Shown one piece after another: positions 16,030 through 24,912 of a stretch of 41,370 nt of DNA. This stretch comes from Streptomyces sp. LUP30. GTDB taxonomy: Bacteria; Actinomycetota; Actinomycetes; Streptomycetales; Streptomycetaceae. Position numbers and translations under genes: made by a program. The DNA lies in contig NZ_MJAJ01000003.1 of the NCBI RefSeq assembly GCF_001746365.1, positions 314,625 through 355,994 on the forward strand, written 5' to 3'. How positions within the stretch are numbered: the first letter of the stretch is position 1; each line of letters opens with the position of its first letter. Below the pieces are notes generated by a model, which saw only the letters and a program-made list of their open reading frames with translations, ran no database searches and was not told the DNA's origin.

Positions 16030-16855
16030 GCGACGGCTGTTCCCTGTGACCGACCAGACAGTGCCGACCCACTCCGGCGGGACCCCTCTCGGGGCCCGGG
16101 ATGAGGGGGGTGACGCGGCTCAGGACCGTGAGTGGAGCCTCGACGAGCTCGCCGACGCCTACGCCTATCCGGAGCCCGTCCCCGGGGAGCCGCGGCCCTG
16201 GCTGCGGGCGAACATGGTGTCCACGCTCGACGGCGCGGCCCAGCACGAAGGGCGCTCGCAGCCCATCTCCACCGCCGCCGACATGCGCATCTTCGGCACA
16301 CTGCGAGGGCTCGCGGACGTGGTCGTCGTCGGTGCGGAAACGGTACGCCTGGAGGGTTACCGTCCCGCACGCGCGCGTGCCGAGTTCGCTCGGCGGCGCG
16401 AGGAGGCCGGGCAGGGGCCCGCGCCGGCCGTCGCGGTCGTCACGGCCGGACTCGATCTGGACTTCACGCTCCCCCTCTTCACCTCGCCCCTGGTCCCCAC
16501 CCTGATCCTGACGGGCGCCGCCGCCGCGCTCGACAAGGTCGCGGCGGCGGAGCGCGCGGGCGCGCGCGTGGTGATCGCCGGCGACGGCATGGGCGTCGAG
16601 CCGGACCGGGCGGTCCGTGCCCTCGGCGACCTCGGACACACCCGGCTGCTGACCGAGGGCGGCCCCCGGCTGCTGGGGCAGTTCGTCGCCGCGGGGGTGC
16701 TGGACGAGCTCTGTCTGACGGTCTCGCCGATGCTCACCGTCGGCGACGCGCAGCGGATCGCGGGCGGACCGTCGCTCGCGGTTCCGCAGCGGTTCGCCCT
16801 GGCGGCCCTCCTGGAGGAGGAGGGTTTCCTCTTCGGCAGGTATCGGCGGCCATGA
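16028..16855 (+). CDS. RibD C-terminal-like pyrimidine reductase family protein
   Basis: The 275-residue protein matches the reductase domain of RibD/dihydrofolate-reductase-like enzymes: PWLRANMVSTLDGAAQ, STAADMRIFGTLRGLADVVVVGAETVRLEGY, and the late RLLTEGGPRLLGQFVAAGVLDELCLTVSP. RibD reductases use NADPH to reduce a ribosylaminopyrimidine in riboflavin synthesis. Stand-alone paralogues like this are common in actinobacteria and their substrates are mostly unknown, so a riboflavin role should not be assumed. The start at ATG 16028 has no clear ribosome site and shares bases with the divergent zapE start, which suggests a leaderless transcript or a slightly internal start. Confidence 0.85.
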   Translation: MRRLFPVTDQTVPTHSGGTPLGARDEGGDAAQDREWSLDELADAYAYPEPVPGEPRPWLRANMVSTLDGAAQHEGRSQPISTAADMRIFGTLRGLADVVVVGAETVRLEGYRPARARAEFARRREEAGQGPAPAVAVVTAGLDLDFTLPLFTSPLVPTLILTGAAAALDKVAAAERAGARVVIAGDGMGVEPDRAVRALGDLGHTRLLTEGGPRLLGQFVAAGVLDELCLTVSPMLTVGDAQRIAGGPSLAVPQRFALAALLEEEGFLFGRYRRP

Positions 16856-17046
16856 CGCCGGATATGGGTCAGTGTCGGCGTCGGGGTCCCGAATCGGCGG
16901 AATCAACCGTTCCGTTTGGTCTCCGGCGGGCACACTGAGTTTCGCAGCCTCCCGTGCGAGCACGGGGAAGGATGGTTTCCGCAGGGCCTGAACGGCCCAC
17001 GGAGGACAGAGGGCCACGGGGGCCCTCGAAGGAGAATGGGGCGCTG

Positions 17047-17520
17047 GTGTTCACAAGCGTGTTGATGATCGAGAAGGCCCTGACGTCCGCCGACGTGGAG
17101 TTCGTCACCACCTTGCACGGAGACGATCCGGTCTCCTTCCACGTGCTGCTCCAGCCACGGGGCGACCAGGCGGACCGCTTGCTGCGGGCCATCGACGACG
17201 TGGCCCTCGGCGAACTGGACGAGGCGGCCCGGGAGAACGAGACGCCGGAGGGCGACGAGGCCAAGGGCTTCGGCGTGCGGGCTCTGGAGGTCTCCCTCCA
17301 GGCGCTGCAGGCCTCCGGCAGCCCGGCGGTGGGCCGGCTGGTGGAGGACCACCCGCTGGACGCGTTGAAGTCCCTCGTCGCGGAGGCCGGGGCGGACGAG
17401 GTGATCGTGCTGACCGATCCCCACTACGTGGAGGAGTTCTTCCACCGGGACTGGGCTTCCCGGGCGCGGCACAAGGTCGGCGTGCCGGTGCTGAAACTGT
17501 TCTCGCACAGCAAGGCATAG
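17047..17520 (+). CDS. Conserved actinobacterial protein, USP-like C-terminus
   Basis: The GTG at 17047 gives 157 residues beginning VFTSVLMIEKALTSADVEFVTTLHG; GAAGGAG lies about 12 bases upstream, a little far. The C-terminal half (GADEVIVLTDPHYVEEFFHRDWASRARHKVGVPVLKLF) has the strand pattern of the end of a universal-stress-type alpha/beta fold. Streptomyces homologues are sometimes labelled indole-3-glycerol phosphate synthase, but no TrpC barrel motif is present and I do not support that name. Function is unknown. It precedes murC on the same strand with a 315-base gap, so it is probably a separate transcript. Confidence 0.8.
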   Translation: MFTSVLMIEKALTSADVEFVTTLHGDDPVSFHVLLQPRGDQADRLLRAIDDVALGELDEAARENETPEGDEAKGFGVRALEVSLQALQASGSPAVGRLVEDHPLDALKSLVAEAGADEVIVLTDPHYVEEFFHRDWASRARHKVGVPVLKLFSHSKA

Positions 17521-17835
17521 GGCGAGCCGCCGGACCGGGCGGCCGAGGTGGCCCAGGCAGCCGAGGTGGCCCCAGGCAGCCCAGGCAGCCCAGGCGGCCG
17601 AGGCGACTGCTCAGGGGTGAGGCCCGCCGCCGCGCTCGTCTGCTCGGCCCTGCCCGGCCCGGGAAACGCGCGCGGCGCGGCGCTGTGGAAACTCGACAGG
17701 CCAGATGCGGGGAGCCGGTGGGCCGACGGGGGCAGGTGGGGCACGGCTCCTCGCGGCCCGAGTCGGCCGCGGCGGCGCCCGCCCCATAGGGTGGGGACGC
17801 ACTGGACCGTCGTAGCGCACCTTGGGAGACAGCAC
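17521..17835. other. Gap before murC with short tandem repeats and a possible promoter
   Basis: From 17539 to 17603 the sequence is built of GGCCGAGGTGGCCCAGGCAG-like and CCCAGGCAG units. The rest has no gene I can support. TAGGGT at 17787-17792, 44 bases before the murC start, fits a Streptomyces -10 hexamer, but no clear -35 was seen. Confidence 0.4.
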
Positions 17836-19221
17836 ATGGCACCCGGCCTTCCTACCGCCATGGACCGACCGCACTTCATCGGCATCGGCGGGGCCGGGAT
17901 GTCGGGGATCGCGAAGATCCTCGCCCAGCGCGGGGCGAAGGTGGCGGGCAGCGACGCCAAGGAGTCGGAGACGGCGGCGGCACTGCGGGCGCTCGGGGCG
18001 ACCGTGCACATCGGGCACGCGGCCGGGCATCTGGCCGACGACGCGAGCTGCGTCGTCGTGTCGTCGGCGATCCGCGCCGACAACCCGGAACTCGCCCGCG
18101 CGGCCGAGCTCGGCATTCCGGTGGTCCACCGTTCGGACGCGCTTGCCCGGCTGATGGACGGGCTGCGTCCGATCGCCGTCGCCGGCACGCACGGCAAGAC
18201 GACGACCACGTCCATGCTGGCGGTGTCGCTGTCCGAGCTCGGGCTGAACCCGTCGTACGCGATCGGCGGCGACCTGGACGCGCCCGGTTCCAACGCCCTG
18301 CACGGCGAGGGCGAGATCTTCGTGGCCGAGGCGGACGAATCCGACCGCAGCTTCCACAAGTACGCGCCCGAGGTCGCCATCGTCCTCAACGTCGAACTCG
18401 ACCACCACGCCAACTACGCCTCGATGGACGAGATCTACGAGTCCTTCGAGACCTTCGCCCGGAAGATCGTGCCCGGCGGCACACTGGTGATCACCGCCGA
18501 CCACGAGGGCGCCCGCGAACTGACCCGGCGCGTCGAGGGCGTGCGGGTGGTGACGTACGGGGAGGCCGCGGACGCCGACGTGCGGGTCCTCTCCGTCGTC
18601 CCGCAGGGGCTGAAGAGCGAGGTGACCGTCGTGCTGGAGGGCGAGGAGCTCACCTTCGCCGTCTCGGTGCCCGGCCGCCACTACGCGCACAACGCCGTCG
18701 CCGCGCTGGCGGCGGGCGTCGCCCTGGGCGTCCCGGCCGCGGAGCTCGCCCCGGCTCTCGCCGCGTACACGGGCGTCAAGCGGCGGCTGCAGCTCAAGGG
18801 CGAAGCGGCAGGTGTCCAGGTCGTGGACTCCTATGCCCACCATCCGACCGAGATGACGGCCGACCTCGAAGCGATGCGCGCGGCGGTCGGCGACGCCCGC
18901 ATCCTCGTCCTCTTCCAGCCGCACCTGTTCTCCCGGACGCAGGAACTCGGCACGGAGATGGGACAGGCGCTGGCCCTGGCGGACGCATCCGTCGTCCTCG
19001 ACATCTACCCGGCCCGCGAGGACCCGATCCCGGGCGTGACCAGCGAGCTGATCATCGACGCGGCGCGCGCGGCGGGCGCCGACGTGACGGCCGTCCACGA
19101 CAAGGACGACGCGCCGTCCGTGATCGCGGGAATGGCGAAGGCCGGTGATCTCGTTCTCACCATGGGCGCGGGAGATGTGACCGACCTGGGCCCGCGCATC
19201 CTGGACCGTCTTTCGCAGTGA
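17836..19221 (+). CDS. murC: UDP-N-acetylmuramate--L-alanine ligase
   Basis: The 461-residue protein has the full Mur ligase layout: N-terminal Rossmann motif FIGIGGAGMSGIAKILAQRG (14-33), ATP loop AVAGTHGKTTTTSML (114-128), the central NVELDHHANY, and the C-terminal domain with VVDSYAHHPTEM and FQPHLFSRT. It adds L-alanine to UDP-MurNAc, the first step of stem-peptide synthesis in the cytoplasm, and is essential. The ATG at 17836 has GGGAG seven bases upstream. Here murC stands outside the dcw division cluster, next to msrB, which starts 13 bases after its stop and is very likely co-transcribed. The length is normal for the family. Confidence 0.97.
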   Translation: MAPGLPTAMDRPHFIGIGGAGMSGIAKILAQRGAKVAGSDAKESETAAALRALGATVHIGHAAGHLADDASCVVVSSAIRADNPELARAAELGIPVVHRSDALARLMDGLRPIAVAGTHGKTTTTSMLAVSLSELGLNPSYAIGGDLDAPGSNALHGEGEIFVAEADESDRSFHKYAPEVAIVLNVELDHHANYASMDEIYESFETFARKIVPGGTLVITADHEGARELTRRVEGVRVVTYGEAADADVRVLSVVPQGLKSEVTVVLEGEELTFAVSVPGRHYAHNAVAALAAGVALGVPAAELAPALAAYTGVKRRLQLKGEAAGVQVVDSYAHHPTEMTADLEAMRAAVGDARILVLFQPHLFSRTQELGTEMGQALALADASVVLDIYPAREDPIPGVTSELIIDAARAAGADVTAVHDKDDAPSVIAGMAKAGDLVLTMGAGDVTDLGPRILDRLSQ

Positions 19222-19234
19222 GGGGCTGAGGCTC

Positions 19235-19645
19235 ATGTCGTACGACGTCGAAAAGCCGGACGAGCAGTGGCGGGCGGAGCTGACGCCTGCCGAGTACGCC
19301 GTCCTGCGTCAGGCGGCGACCGAGCCCGCGTTCACCGGTGAGTACACCGACACGAAGGCCAAGGGCGTCTACTCCTGTCGGGCCTGCGGCGCGGAACTGT
19401 TCACCTCCGACACCAAGTTCGAGTCCCACTGCGGCTGGCCGTCCTTCTTCGACCCCAAGGACACCGACGCGGTGGAGCTGATCGAGGACCGCACGCACGG
19501 GATGGTGCGCACCGAGGTGCGCTGCGCCCGCTGCGGCTCTCACCTCGGACACGTGTTCGCGGGCGAGGGGTATGCGACCCCGACCGACCAGCGGTACTGC
19601 ATCAACAGCATCTCGCTGCGGCTCGCGGAGGACGACCAGAGCTGA
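19235..19645 (+). CDS. msrB: Peptide-methionine (R)-S-oxide reductase
   Basis: The 136-residue enzyme reduces methionine-R-sulfoxide in oxidised proteins. The zinc site is complete (C48-x2-C51 and C97-x2-C100). The catalytic Cys122 sits in QRYCINSISL, and Cys66 in SHCGWPSF is the usual resolving position. GHVFAGEG and the active-site histidines are also present. It starts 13 bases after murC, with GAGG upstream of its ATG, so the two form one transcription unit. Downstream is a convergent gap with a 37-base direct repeat. Confidence 0.96.
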   Translation: MSYDVEKPDEQWRAELTPAEYAVLRQAATEPAFTGEYTDTKAKGVYSCRACGAELFTSDTKFESHCGWPSFFDPKDTDAVELIEDRTHGMVRTEVRCARCGSHLGHVFAGEGYATPTDQRYCINSISLRLAEDDQS

Positions 19646-19723
19646 CGGCGGACGAGCGAGCGGAGCTCAGGGCGGACGAGTCGAGCTCAGGGCCCCGACA
19701 GCTGACGGTGACGACCGAGGGCC

Positions 19724-19803
19724 GACGGCGACCACGACGGGTCTCGGCGACGGCTGGCCGGCCGCTGACGGCGACCACGACGGGTCTCGGCGACGGCTGG
19801 CCG
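19724..19803. repeat. Exact 37-base direct repeat
   Basis: Copies at 19724-19760 and 19767-19803 are identical over 37 bases (starting GACGGCGACCACGACGGG), with a 43-base period. The repeat lies in the convergent gap between msrB and the flippase-like gene. No coding role is evident; a recent local duplication is the simplest reading. Confidence 0.85.
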
Positions 19804-19820
19804 CTGATCGCTGTCGGTGC

Positions 19821-20827
19821 TCACAGCAGCTCTCGCTGCACGAGCGCCGACAGCACCAGCATCCCCGGCAGCAGCGGCACCCACACGGTCAGCGCCCGGT
19901 AGCCGACGACCGTCGCCGTGGCCAGGGGCAGCGGGGTGCCGTAGCCGACCAGGGTGAAGACCAGGGCTGCGTCGACCGGGCCGATGCCGCAGGCGCGGGG
20001 ACGGCGCCGGCCGCCGTGCTCGCCGCGAGGAACGCGAACAGCAACTGCGGCCAGGACAGGGGCGGACTCAGCGCCGTTCCCACCGAGGCCACCACGCTCG
20101 CCTGGATCAACGGGGCCGCGACCGCTCCGCCCCACAGGGGCAGAAAGCGCGAGGGACGGCTGTGCAGCCGCCGGGCATCGGTGAGCGCCGTACGGACGAA
20201 GTCCAGGGCGGGCCGGCGCAGAGGCCGTACGAGGACGTAGACCACCGCGGCCGCCACGGGTGCCAGCAGGAGGCCGACGGCGGCCAGGACCAGCGTGCGG
20301 CCCTCCGGGACAAGCCGGACCGGGGGCGCGGCGGTGGGCGCGGCGAGCACGAAGATCAGTACCAACGGAGTCTTCGCCGCCGCTCTGACCAGGGAGTACA
20401 GGGCGATCGAGGCAGTGGCCCGGGGCAGTGGGACGCCTTGGCGCAGCAGGAACCGGACGCTGACCGCGTGGGCGCCGATGCTCGCGGGCAGCACATGGTT
20501 CGCGGCGCCCGCGGCGATCTGAGAGGCCACCAGCAGGCCGGGCGGCAGCCGCTCGGGGATCGCGCCCTGACGGACACACGCCGCGGCGACCGCACCCAGG
20601 TAGGTGAGGAGGAGCCCGGCCAGCAGCCACCAGGGGTCGGCGACGGCCAGCCGGGCGGCGCCGTCGTGCACGGCACGCCGGTCGAGCGCTGCCCACACCG
20701 CGAGGAGCAGCGGCGGAAACAGGCCGAGGGCGCGGCGGGCCGCGGTCGCGCCCGGTGTGCGGCGGCTTAGGCGGACGTCCGCGACCGGGTGCGTCGACGC
20801 GGTCTCGTCCAGGGGCAGCAGGGACAC
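19821..20827 (-). pseudogene. Flippase-like (UPF0104 / LPG-synthase TM-like) membrane protein with a frameshift
   Basis: I start at GTG 20827 (VSLLPLDETAST), with GGAAGGA about eleven bases upstream. Helices and motifs of the UPF0104 flippase-like family are present: WWLLAGLLLTYLGAVAAACVRQ, AAGAANHVLPASIGAHAVSVRFLL, and a run of later helices. The frame breaks at about 19990-20000: STAAGAVPAP reads in one frame, and CGIGPVDAALVFTLVGYGTPLPLATATVVGYRAL in the next. Together they restore the family motif (VPxPGGIGPVDAAL). Adding one base gives 1008 nt, exactly 336 codons. Relatives make or translocate modified phospholipids or glycolipids, but most actinobacterial ones are uncharacterised. The break may be a sequencing error in a GC-rich run. 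Confidence 0.8.
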
Positions 20828-21289
20828 GGCGCACGTCGTCCTTCCGCGTCGTGACCGCGCGGCGGCGGCGTGACGGATCGAGGGCGAGCCCGGGGAGGGA
20901 ACGGGGGAGCGGTTCCCCTCGGGTGTGTCGGTGCGGTGTCCGGCGGCCGAGGGAGCGCGGGCCGAGGGGTGACCGCGGAGCGGTGGTGCGGGGGTGGTGC
21001 TGTGTAAGCGCAGGAGAGGTGCGCTGAGGCTGTGTGATTTCTGCCCGCGCACCCCGCGGTTCATCCCGGCCACTCGCGGAGGTTCACCTCGCCGGCAGCA
21101 CCGAAGGCCCCTCCCGGTGAAGGTTGGTGAGGGACCGTCAGGTCGCGTTCGGCTTGGCTGGGTCTCGCCTACGTGATGCCGCCGCGCACTCGCGGGGAGT
21201 CGGCCCGACCCGGTCCCGCCTGACCCGACCCGTCCCGCCCAGCCTCGCCAGGTCTCGCCCCCCGGGGCCCGGCGACCCCGCGCCCCCTG
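20828..21289. other. 462-base intergenic region upstream of the flippase-like gene
   Basis: No gene is supported. GTTCATC at 21059 and GTTCACC at 21082 resemble PhoP half-sites, but their 23-base spacing does not fit the 11-base PHO-box period. The left half contains only unconvincing GC-rich frames. The part near 21250 is C/G-rich and may fold as a terminator for the histidine kinase gene. Confidence 0.4.
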
Positions 21290-22723
21290 TCACAGTGGCA
21301 GCGTCACCGAGAACACCGTGGTTTTCGCCGTGGGGCTCAGTTTCAGTGAGCCTCCGTGTGCCTGGACCAGGGAGCGGGCGACCGACAGGCCCAGACCGCT
21401 GCCGCCGCGATCGCGGCTGCGGGCCTTGTCGACGCGGTAGAAACGGTCGAAAACGCTGTCGCGATCGTCGGGCGGGATGCCGGGGCCCTGGTCGGCCACG
21501 TGGACCCGCGCGGCGTCCGGCGAGACGGTCACCTCGACGCGGACCGGCGTGCCCGCCGGGGTGTGCACGGCGGCGTTGGTGAGGAGATTGTCCAGCACCT
21601 GGCGGATGCGGTGCGGGTCCATCCGCAGCGGTACGGCGTCGGGGCCCGGCATCACGGTCAGCGGATGGCCGGGGTGGCTCGCGCGAAACGCGTCGGCCGC
21701 CTGCTCGACCAGCTCCACCAGATCGGCGTTCTCCATTCGCAGCGGCGTCTCCACCTCGGCCGCGTCCAGACGGGCCAGCAACAGCAGGTCGTCAAGGAGA
21801 AAGCCCATACGGGCGGCCTCGGCGCGCAGTCGGGCCAGGTGCTTGTCACGCTCCTCGGGCGCGTTGGCGGCCGCGTACTGGAAAAGGTCGGCGTAACCGC
21901 GTACTGACATCAGGGGGGTGCGCAGCTCGTGCGAGGCGTCGGCGACGAAACGCCGCAGCCGCTGCTCGGCCTCGGCGCGCACGGCGAGGGAGTCGTCGAA
22001 GTGCTCCAGCATCGTGTTGAAGGCCGTGCGCAGCTCCTCCACCTCGGGGCCGCCGCCGAGGGCGTCCGCGCGCAGGGGGACACGGGACGCCGACTCGGTC
22101 AGGTCGTGGGAGGCGATGCCGTGCGCGGTGCGCGCCATGTCGCTGAGCGGTTTCAGCCCGCGCCGCAGCAGGGCTCGGCCGAACACCACGAGCGCCAGCA
22201 GGGCCAGGCCGAAGGTGACGACCTGGATCGTGATCAACTGGCCGACGGTGTCCTCGAGGTCGTCCATGGGGGCGCCGCTGACCAGCACCACCCCGGGCTC
22301 CACCTCGCAGGCGCGCAGCCGGTAGTCGCCCTGCCCCGTGATGTGCCCCGTGCTCAGCACTTCGGCGTCGGAGGCGGTCTGCGCCTTGGCCAGGGCGGTG
22401 AGGTCGTCGACGTCCTGGGGCACGTCACTGGGGTCCTCGGGCTTGCGCAGCACTGGCTCGCCTGCGCGTATGTCGTACACGGCGTAGTACCAGCCCCAGT
22501 ACTTCTTCCCGGCCAGCGACCCGGAGTCCACGATGCTCTTGGACTGGGCGACCTGGGCGATCGCGAGCTGGTCGTCGAGCTGGGCCGACAGGTAGTCGCG
22601 CATATAGGTGGTCAGGGCCGTTCCTACCACCGCGAACACCACCAGCGACAGCGCGCCCAGACCGAGAGCCAGCCGCGTGCCGAGCCGCAGCCGCCGGTAG
22701 GACTGCCGGTGCCAGGCGATCAC
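21290..22723 (-). CDS. Sensor histidine kinase
   Basis: The 477-residue membrane kinase has helices at about 20-40 and 165-185 flanking an extracytoplasmic sensor of some 125 residues. A HAMP linker (LKPLSDMARTAHGI) is followed by the dimerisation box DASHELRTPL with phospho-acceptor His265. The ATPase domain has NLLTNAAVHTP (N box), VADQGPGIP (G1), VFDRFYRVD (F box) and GGSGLGLS (G2). Its GTG overlaps the regulator stop (GTGA), so the pair is coupled. No known ligand-binding motif is visible in the sensor region, so the stimulus is unknown; the divergent flavin redox cassette is the likeliest target by position. Confidence 0.93.
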   Translation of the reverse strand: MIAWHRQSYRRLRLGTRLALGLGALSLVVFAVVGTALTTYMRDYLSAQLDDQLAIAQVAQSKSIVDSGSLAGKKYWGWYYAVYDIRAGEPVLRKPEDPSDVPQDVDDLTALAKAQTASDAEVLSTGHITGQGDYRLRACEVEPGVVLVSGAPMDDLEDTVGQLITIQVVTFGLALLALVVFGRALLRRGLKPLSDMARTAHGIASHDLTESASRVPLRADALGGGPEVEELRTAFNTMLEHFDDSLAVRAEAEQRLRRFVADASHELRTPLMSVRGYADLFQYAAANAPEERDKHLARLRAEAARMGFLLDDLLLLARLDAAEVETPLRMENADLVELVEQAADAFRASHPGHPLTVMPGPDAVPLRMDPHRIRQVLDNLLTNAAVHTPAGTPVRVEVTVSPDAARVHVADQGPGIPPDDRDSVFDRFYRVDKARSRDRGGSGLGLSVARSLVQAHGGSLKLSPTAKTTVFSVTLPL

Positions 22724-23412
22724 TCGGCCGCCTGCCGGATGACGTATCCGAAACCGCGTACCGTCTGGATCAGCGGATCGTCGCCCGTAGCGTCGAGCTT
22801 GCGGCGCAACCGGCTGACGACGAGTTCGACGACGTTGGAACGTCCGCCGAAACCGTATTCCCAGACATGGTCGAGGATCTGCGCCTTGGTGAGCACGGTC
22901 GGGGACTTCCGCATCAGATAACGCAGCACCTCGTACTCGGTGGGGGTCAGCGTCAGGAGCTTTCCGTCGCGCCGGACCTCCCGGGTGTCCTCCTCCATGA
23001 CGAGATCCGCCACCCGCAGCACGGAACGCTGGAAACCGGGCCCGGCGCTGCGCCGCAGCACGGTCCGCAGCCGCGCCATCAGCTCTTCCACAGCAAACGG
23101 TTTCACCAGGTAGTCGTCCCCGCCCCGGGTCAGCCCGGCCACGCGGTCGGCGACCCCGTCGCGCGCCGTGAGGAAGACGACCGGCACCATCGTGCCGGAG
23201 CGCCGCAGACGGTCGAGCACGCCGAAGCCGTCGAGGTCGGGCAGCATCAGGTCGAGCACCACGATGTCAGGATGGAAGTCGGCGGCGCGACGCAGCGCTT
23301 CCTCTCCGGAGTTCGCGGTGACCGCGTCCCAGCCCTCGTAGCGGGCGACCGTCGCCACGAGGTCGGCGATCGGCGGGTCGTCGTCCACGACGAGGAGTCG
23401 TACTTTTTCCAC
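22720..23412 (-). CDS. OmpR-family response regulator
   Basis: I start at GTG 23412 (VEKVRLLVVDDD), which gives the usual 230 residues; an earlier GTG at 23430 is possible. The receiver domain has the acidic pair D10-D11, phospho-acceptor D54 (VVLDLMLPD), and the conserved Thr and Lys (FLTARD, VKPF). A winged-helix domain (LTLTPTEYEVLRYLM...VLTKAQILDHVWEYGFGGRSNVVELVVSRLRRKLD) binds DNA. It is co-transcribed with the kinase and divergent from the reductase/FMN/ApbE genes. Two ACGACAG copies 11 bases apart in the shared promoter are a plausible binding site. Confidence 0.95.
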   Translation of the reverse strand: MEKVRLLVVDDDPPIADLVATVARYEGWDAVTANSGEEALRRAADFHPDIVVLDLMLPDLDGFGVLDRLRRSGTMVPVVFLTARDGVADRVAGLTRGGDDYLVKPFAVEELMARLRTVLRRSAGPGFQRSVLRVADLVMEEDTREVRRDGKLLTLTPTEYEVLRYLMRKSPTVLTKAQILDHVWEYGFGGRSNVVELVVSRLRRKLDATGDDPLIQTVRGFGYVIRQAAE

Positions 23413-23493
23413 CCGCTCATAGTGCGCCACGCGCCCCCCGACGCGAGACCCGCGTCCGCCCTGCGCGCGCATCGATAAGCTCTTGAAAGTTGT

Positions 23494-23511
23494 ACGACAG
23501 GAAAACGACAG
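23494..23511. promoter_or_regulatory. Direct repeat ACGACAG at 11-base period, possible response-regulator site
   Basis: Copies at 23494-23500 and 23505-23511 lie in the 152-base divergent promoter region between the response regulator and the reductase gene. OmpR-type regulators bind tandem half-sites at 10-11 base spacing, so autoregulation and control of the redox cassette are plausible. Confidence 0.45.
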
Positions 23512-23564
23512 CAAAGCACGGCGAAGCTCTGTTACCTGAGGCCCCGATCTAGGAGTTTCCGTCC

Positions 23565-24902
23565 GTGACGACCGTTCAATCGCCTCCCGCGCCCCCCACG
23601 GCGATACGCCCGAGAGTGGTGGCCCGCACAGGCCTGTACGCCGTTCTGGCCGCGAACGCGGCCGTCGTGACCTGGTTCGCCGTGCAGGCGGGCTTCGCCT
23701 CCAACACGCTCGTCGTCGTAGGCCGGTTCGCCGGCCTGTACGCCGCCCTGCTGATGGCGTTCCAGCTGTTGCTGGTGGCCCGGCTGCCCTGGCTGGACCG
23801 CCGCATCGGCATGGACCGGCTGACCAACTGGCACCGCTGGACCGGCTTCGGTCTGCTGTGGACGCTGGTCGGACACGTGGTCTTCATCGCCTTCGGTTAT
23901 GCCGAGTCCTCCTCGATGAACCCCGTGAGCCAGATCGTCGACCTCGCCGAAACCGTCGAAGGCGTTTTCCGCGCGGTCGTCGCGATGGGACTGATCCTGG
24001 TGATCGGCGGCGCCTCGGCCCGCTGGGCCCGCCGCCGGCTCGCCTACGAGACCTGGCACTTCATCCACCTGTACGCCTACGTCGCCGTGGTGCTGGCCTT
24101 CACCCACCAGGTCGCGGCGGGGACGACGTTCACCTCGTCGTCCGCCGCCACGGCCTACTGGTACGCGGTGTGGGGCGTCGCCCTGGGCTCCGTCCTGCTG
24201 GGCCGCCTCGTCCTGCCCCTGTGGCGGAACTGGCGGCACCAACTGCGCGTCGAGGCGGTCGTACCCGAGGCCGGCAACGTCGTCAGCGTGTACATCACCG
24301 GCCGCGACCTGGACAAGATGCCCGCCCGGGCCGGCCAGTTCTTCCTGTGGCGATTCCTTACCAGGGACCGCTGGTGGCAGGCGAACCCCTTCTCCCTGTC
24401 GGCCGCACCCGACGGCACCCGCCTGCGGCTGACCGCGAAAGCGGCCGGCGAGGGCTCCGCGAGCCTGCGTCACCTCGCACCCGGCACCCGCGTCTTCGCC
24501 GAAGGCCCCTACGGAGCCTTCACCGCGATGCACCGCACCCGCCCGGAGGCCGTGCTCATCGCCGGCGGCGTCGGCGTGACCCCGATCCGGGCCCTGCTGG
24601 AGGAGATCCACGGGCACGCGGTCGTCATCTACCGGGTGGCCGGCGAGCGCGACGCCGTCCTCTACGACGAGCTGCGCGAGCTGGCGCTCGCCAAGGGCGC
24701 CGAACTGCACCTGGTCACCGGGCCGTCGGCCCCCGACCGGCTGGCGCCTCGCGAACTGGCCGCGCTGGTACCGGACATCGCGCAGCGCGACGTCTTCCTG
24801 TGCGGACCGCCGCCGATGATGAACGCGGTCCTCGGCACCCTGCGCGAGCTCGACGTGCCCAAGCCGCAGATCCATTTCGAGCGCTTCAGCCTGGCGGGAT
24901 GA
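23565..24902 (+). CDS. Transmembrane ferredoxin/ferric reductase-like flavoprotein
   Basis: The 445-residue protein starts at GTG 23565, with AGGAG nine bases upstream. The N-terminal half has about six helices with histidines placed as heme b ligands (NWHRWTGFGLLWTLVGHVVF and YETWHFIHLYAYVAVVLAFTHQ). The C-terminal half is a ferredoxin-reductase module: FAD site WQANPFSLSAAP, NAD(P) loop IAGGVGVTPIRALLEE and CGPPPMMNAV near the end. Such proteins carry electrons from cytoplasmic NAD(P)H across the membrane. The FMN-binding protein and the ApbE transferase follow at once, so the three likely build an extracytoplasmic electron-transfer chain whose final acceptor (iron, a protein or a quinone) is unknown. 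Confidence 0.92.
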   Translation: MTTVQSPPAPPTAIRPRVVARTGLYAVLAANAAVVTWFAVQAGFASNTLVVVGRFAGLYAALLMAFQLLLVARLPWLDRRIGMDRLTNWHRWTGFGLLWTLVGHVVFIAFGYAESSSMNPVSQIVDLAETVEGVFRAVVAMGLILVIGGASARWARRRLAYETWHFIHLYAYVAVVLAFTHQVAAGTTFTSSSAATAYWYAVWGVALGSVLLGRLVLPLWRNWRHQLRVEAVVPEAGNVVSVYITGRDLDKMPARAGQFFLWRFLTRDRWWQANPFSLSAAPDGTRLRLTAKAAGEGSASLRHLAPGTRVFAEGPYGAFTAMHRTRPEAVLIAGGVGVTPIRALLEEIHGHAVVIYRVAGERDAVLYDELRELALAKGAELHLVTGPSAPDRLAPRELAALVPDIAQRDVFLCGPPPMMNAVLGTLRELDVPKPQIHFERFSLAG

Positions 24903-24912
24903 GAGAGACATC

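Noticed and set aside
17047..17520. Indole-3-glycerol phosphate synthase
   Set aside because: This name is sometimes given to homologues, but length and motifs do not fit a TrpC barrel.
21059..21088. Possible PHO box (GTTCATC and GTTCACC)
   Set aside because: The copies are 23 bases apart, not a multiple of 11, and the right-hand flanks do not match the consensus.
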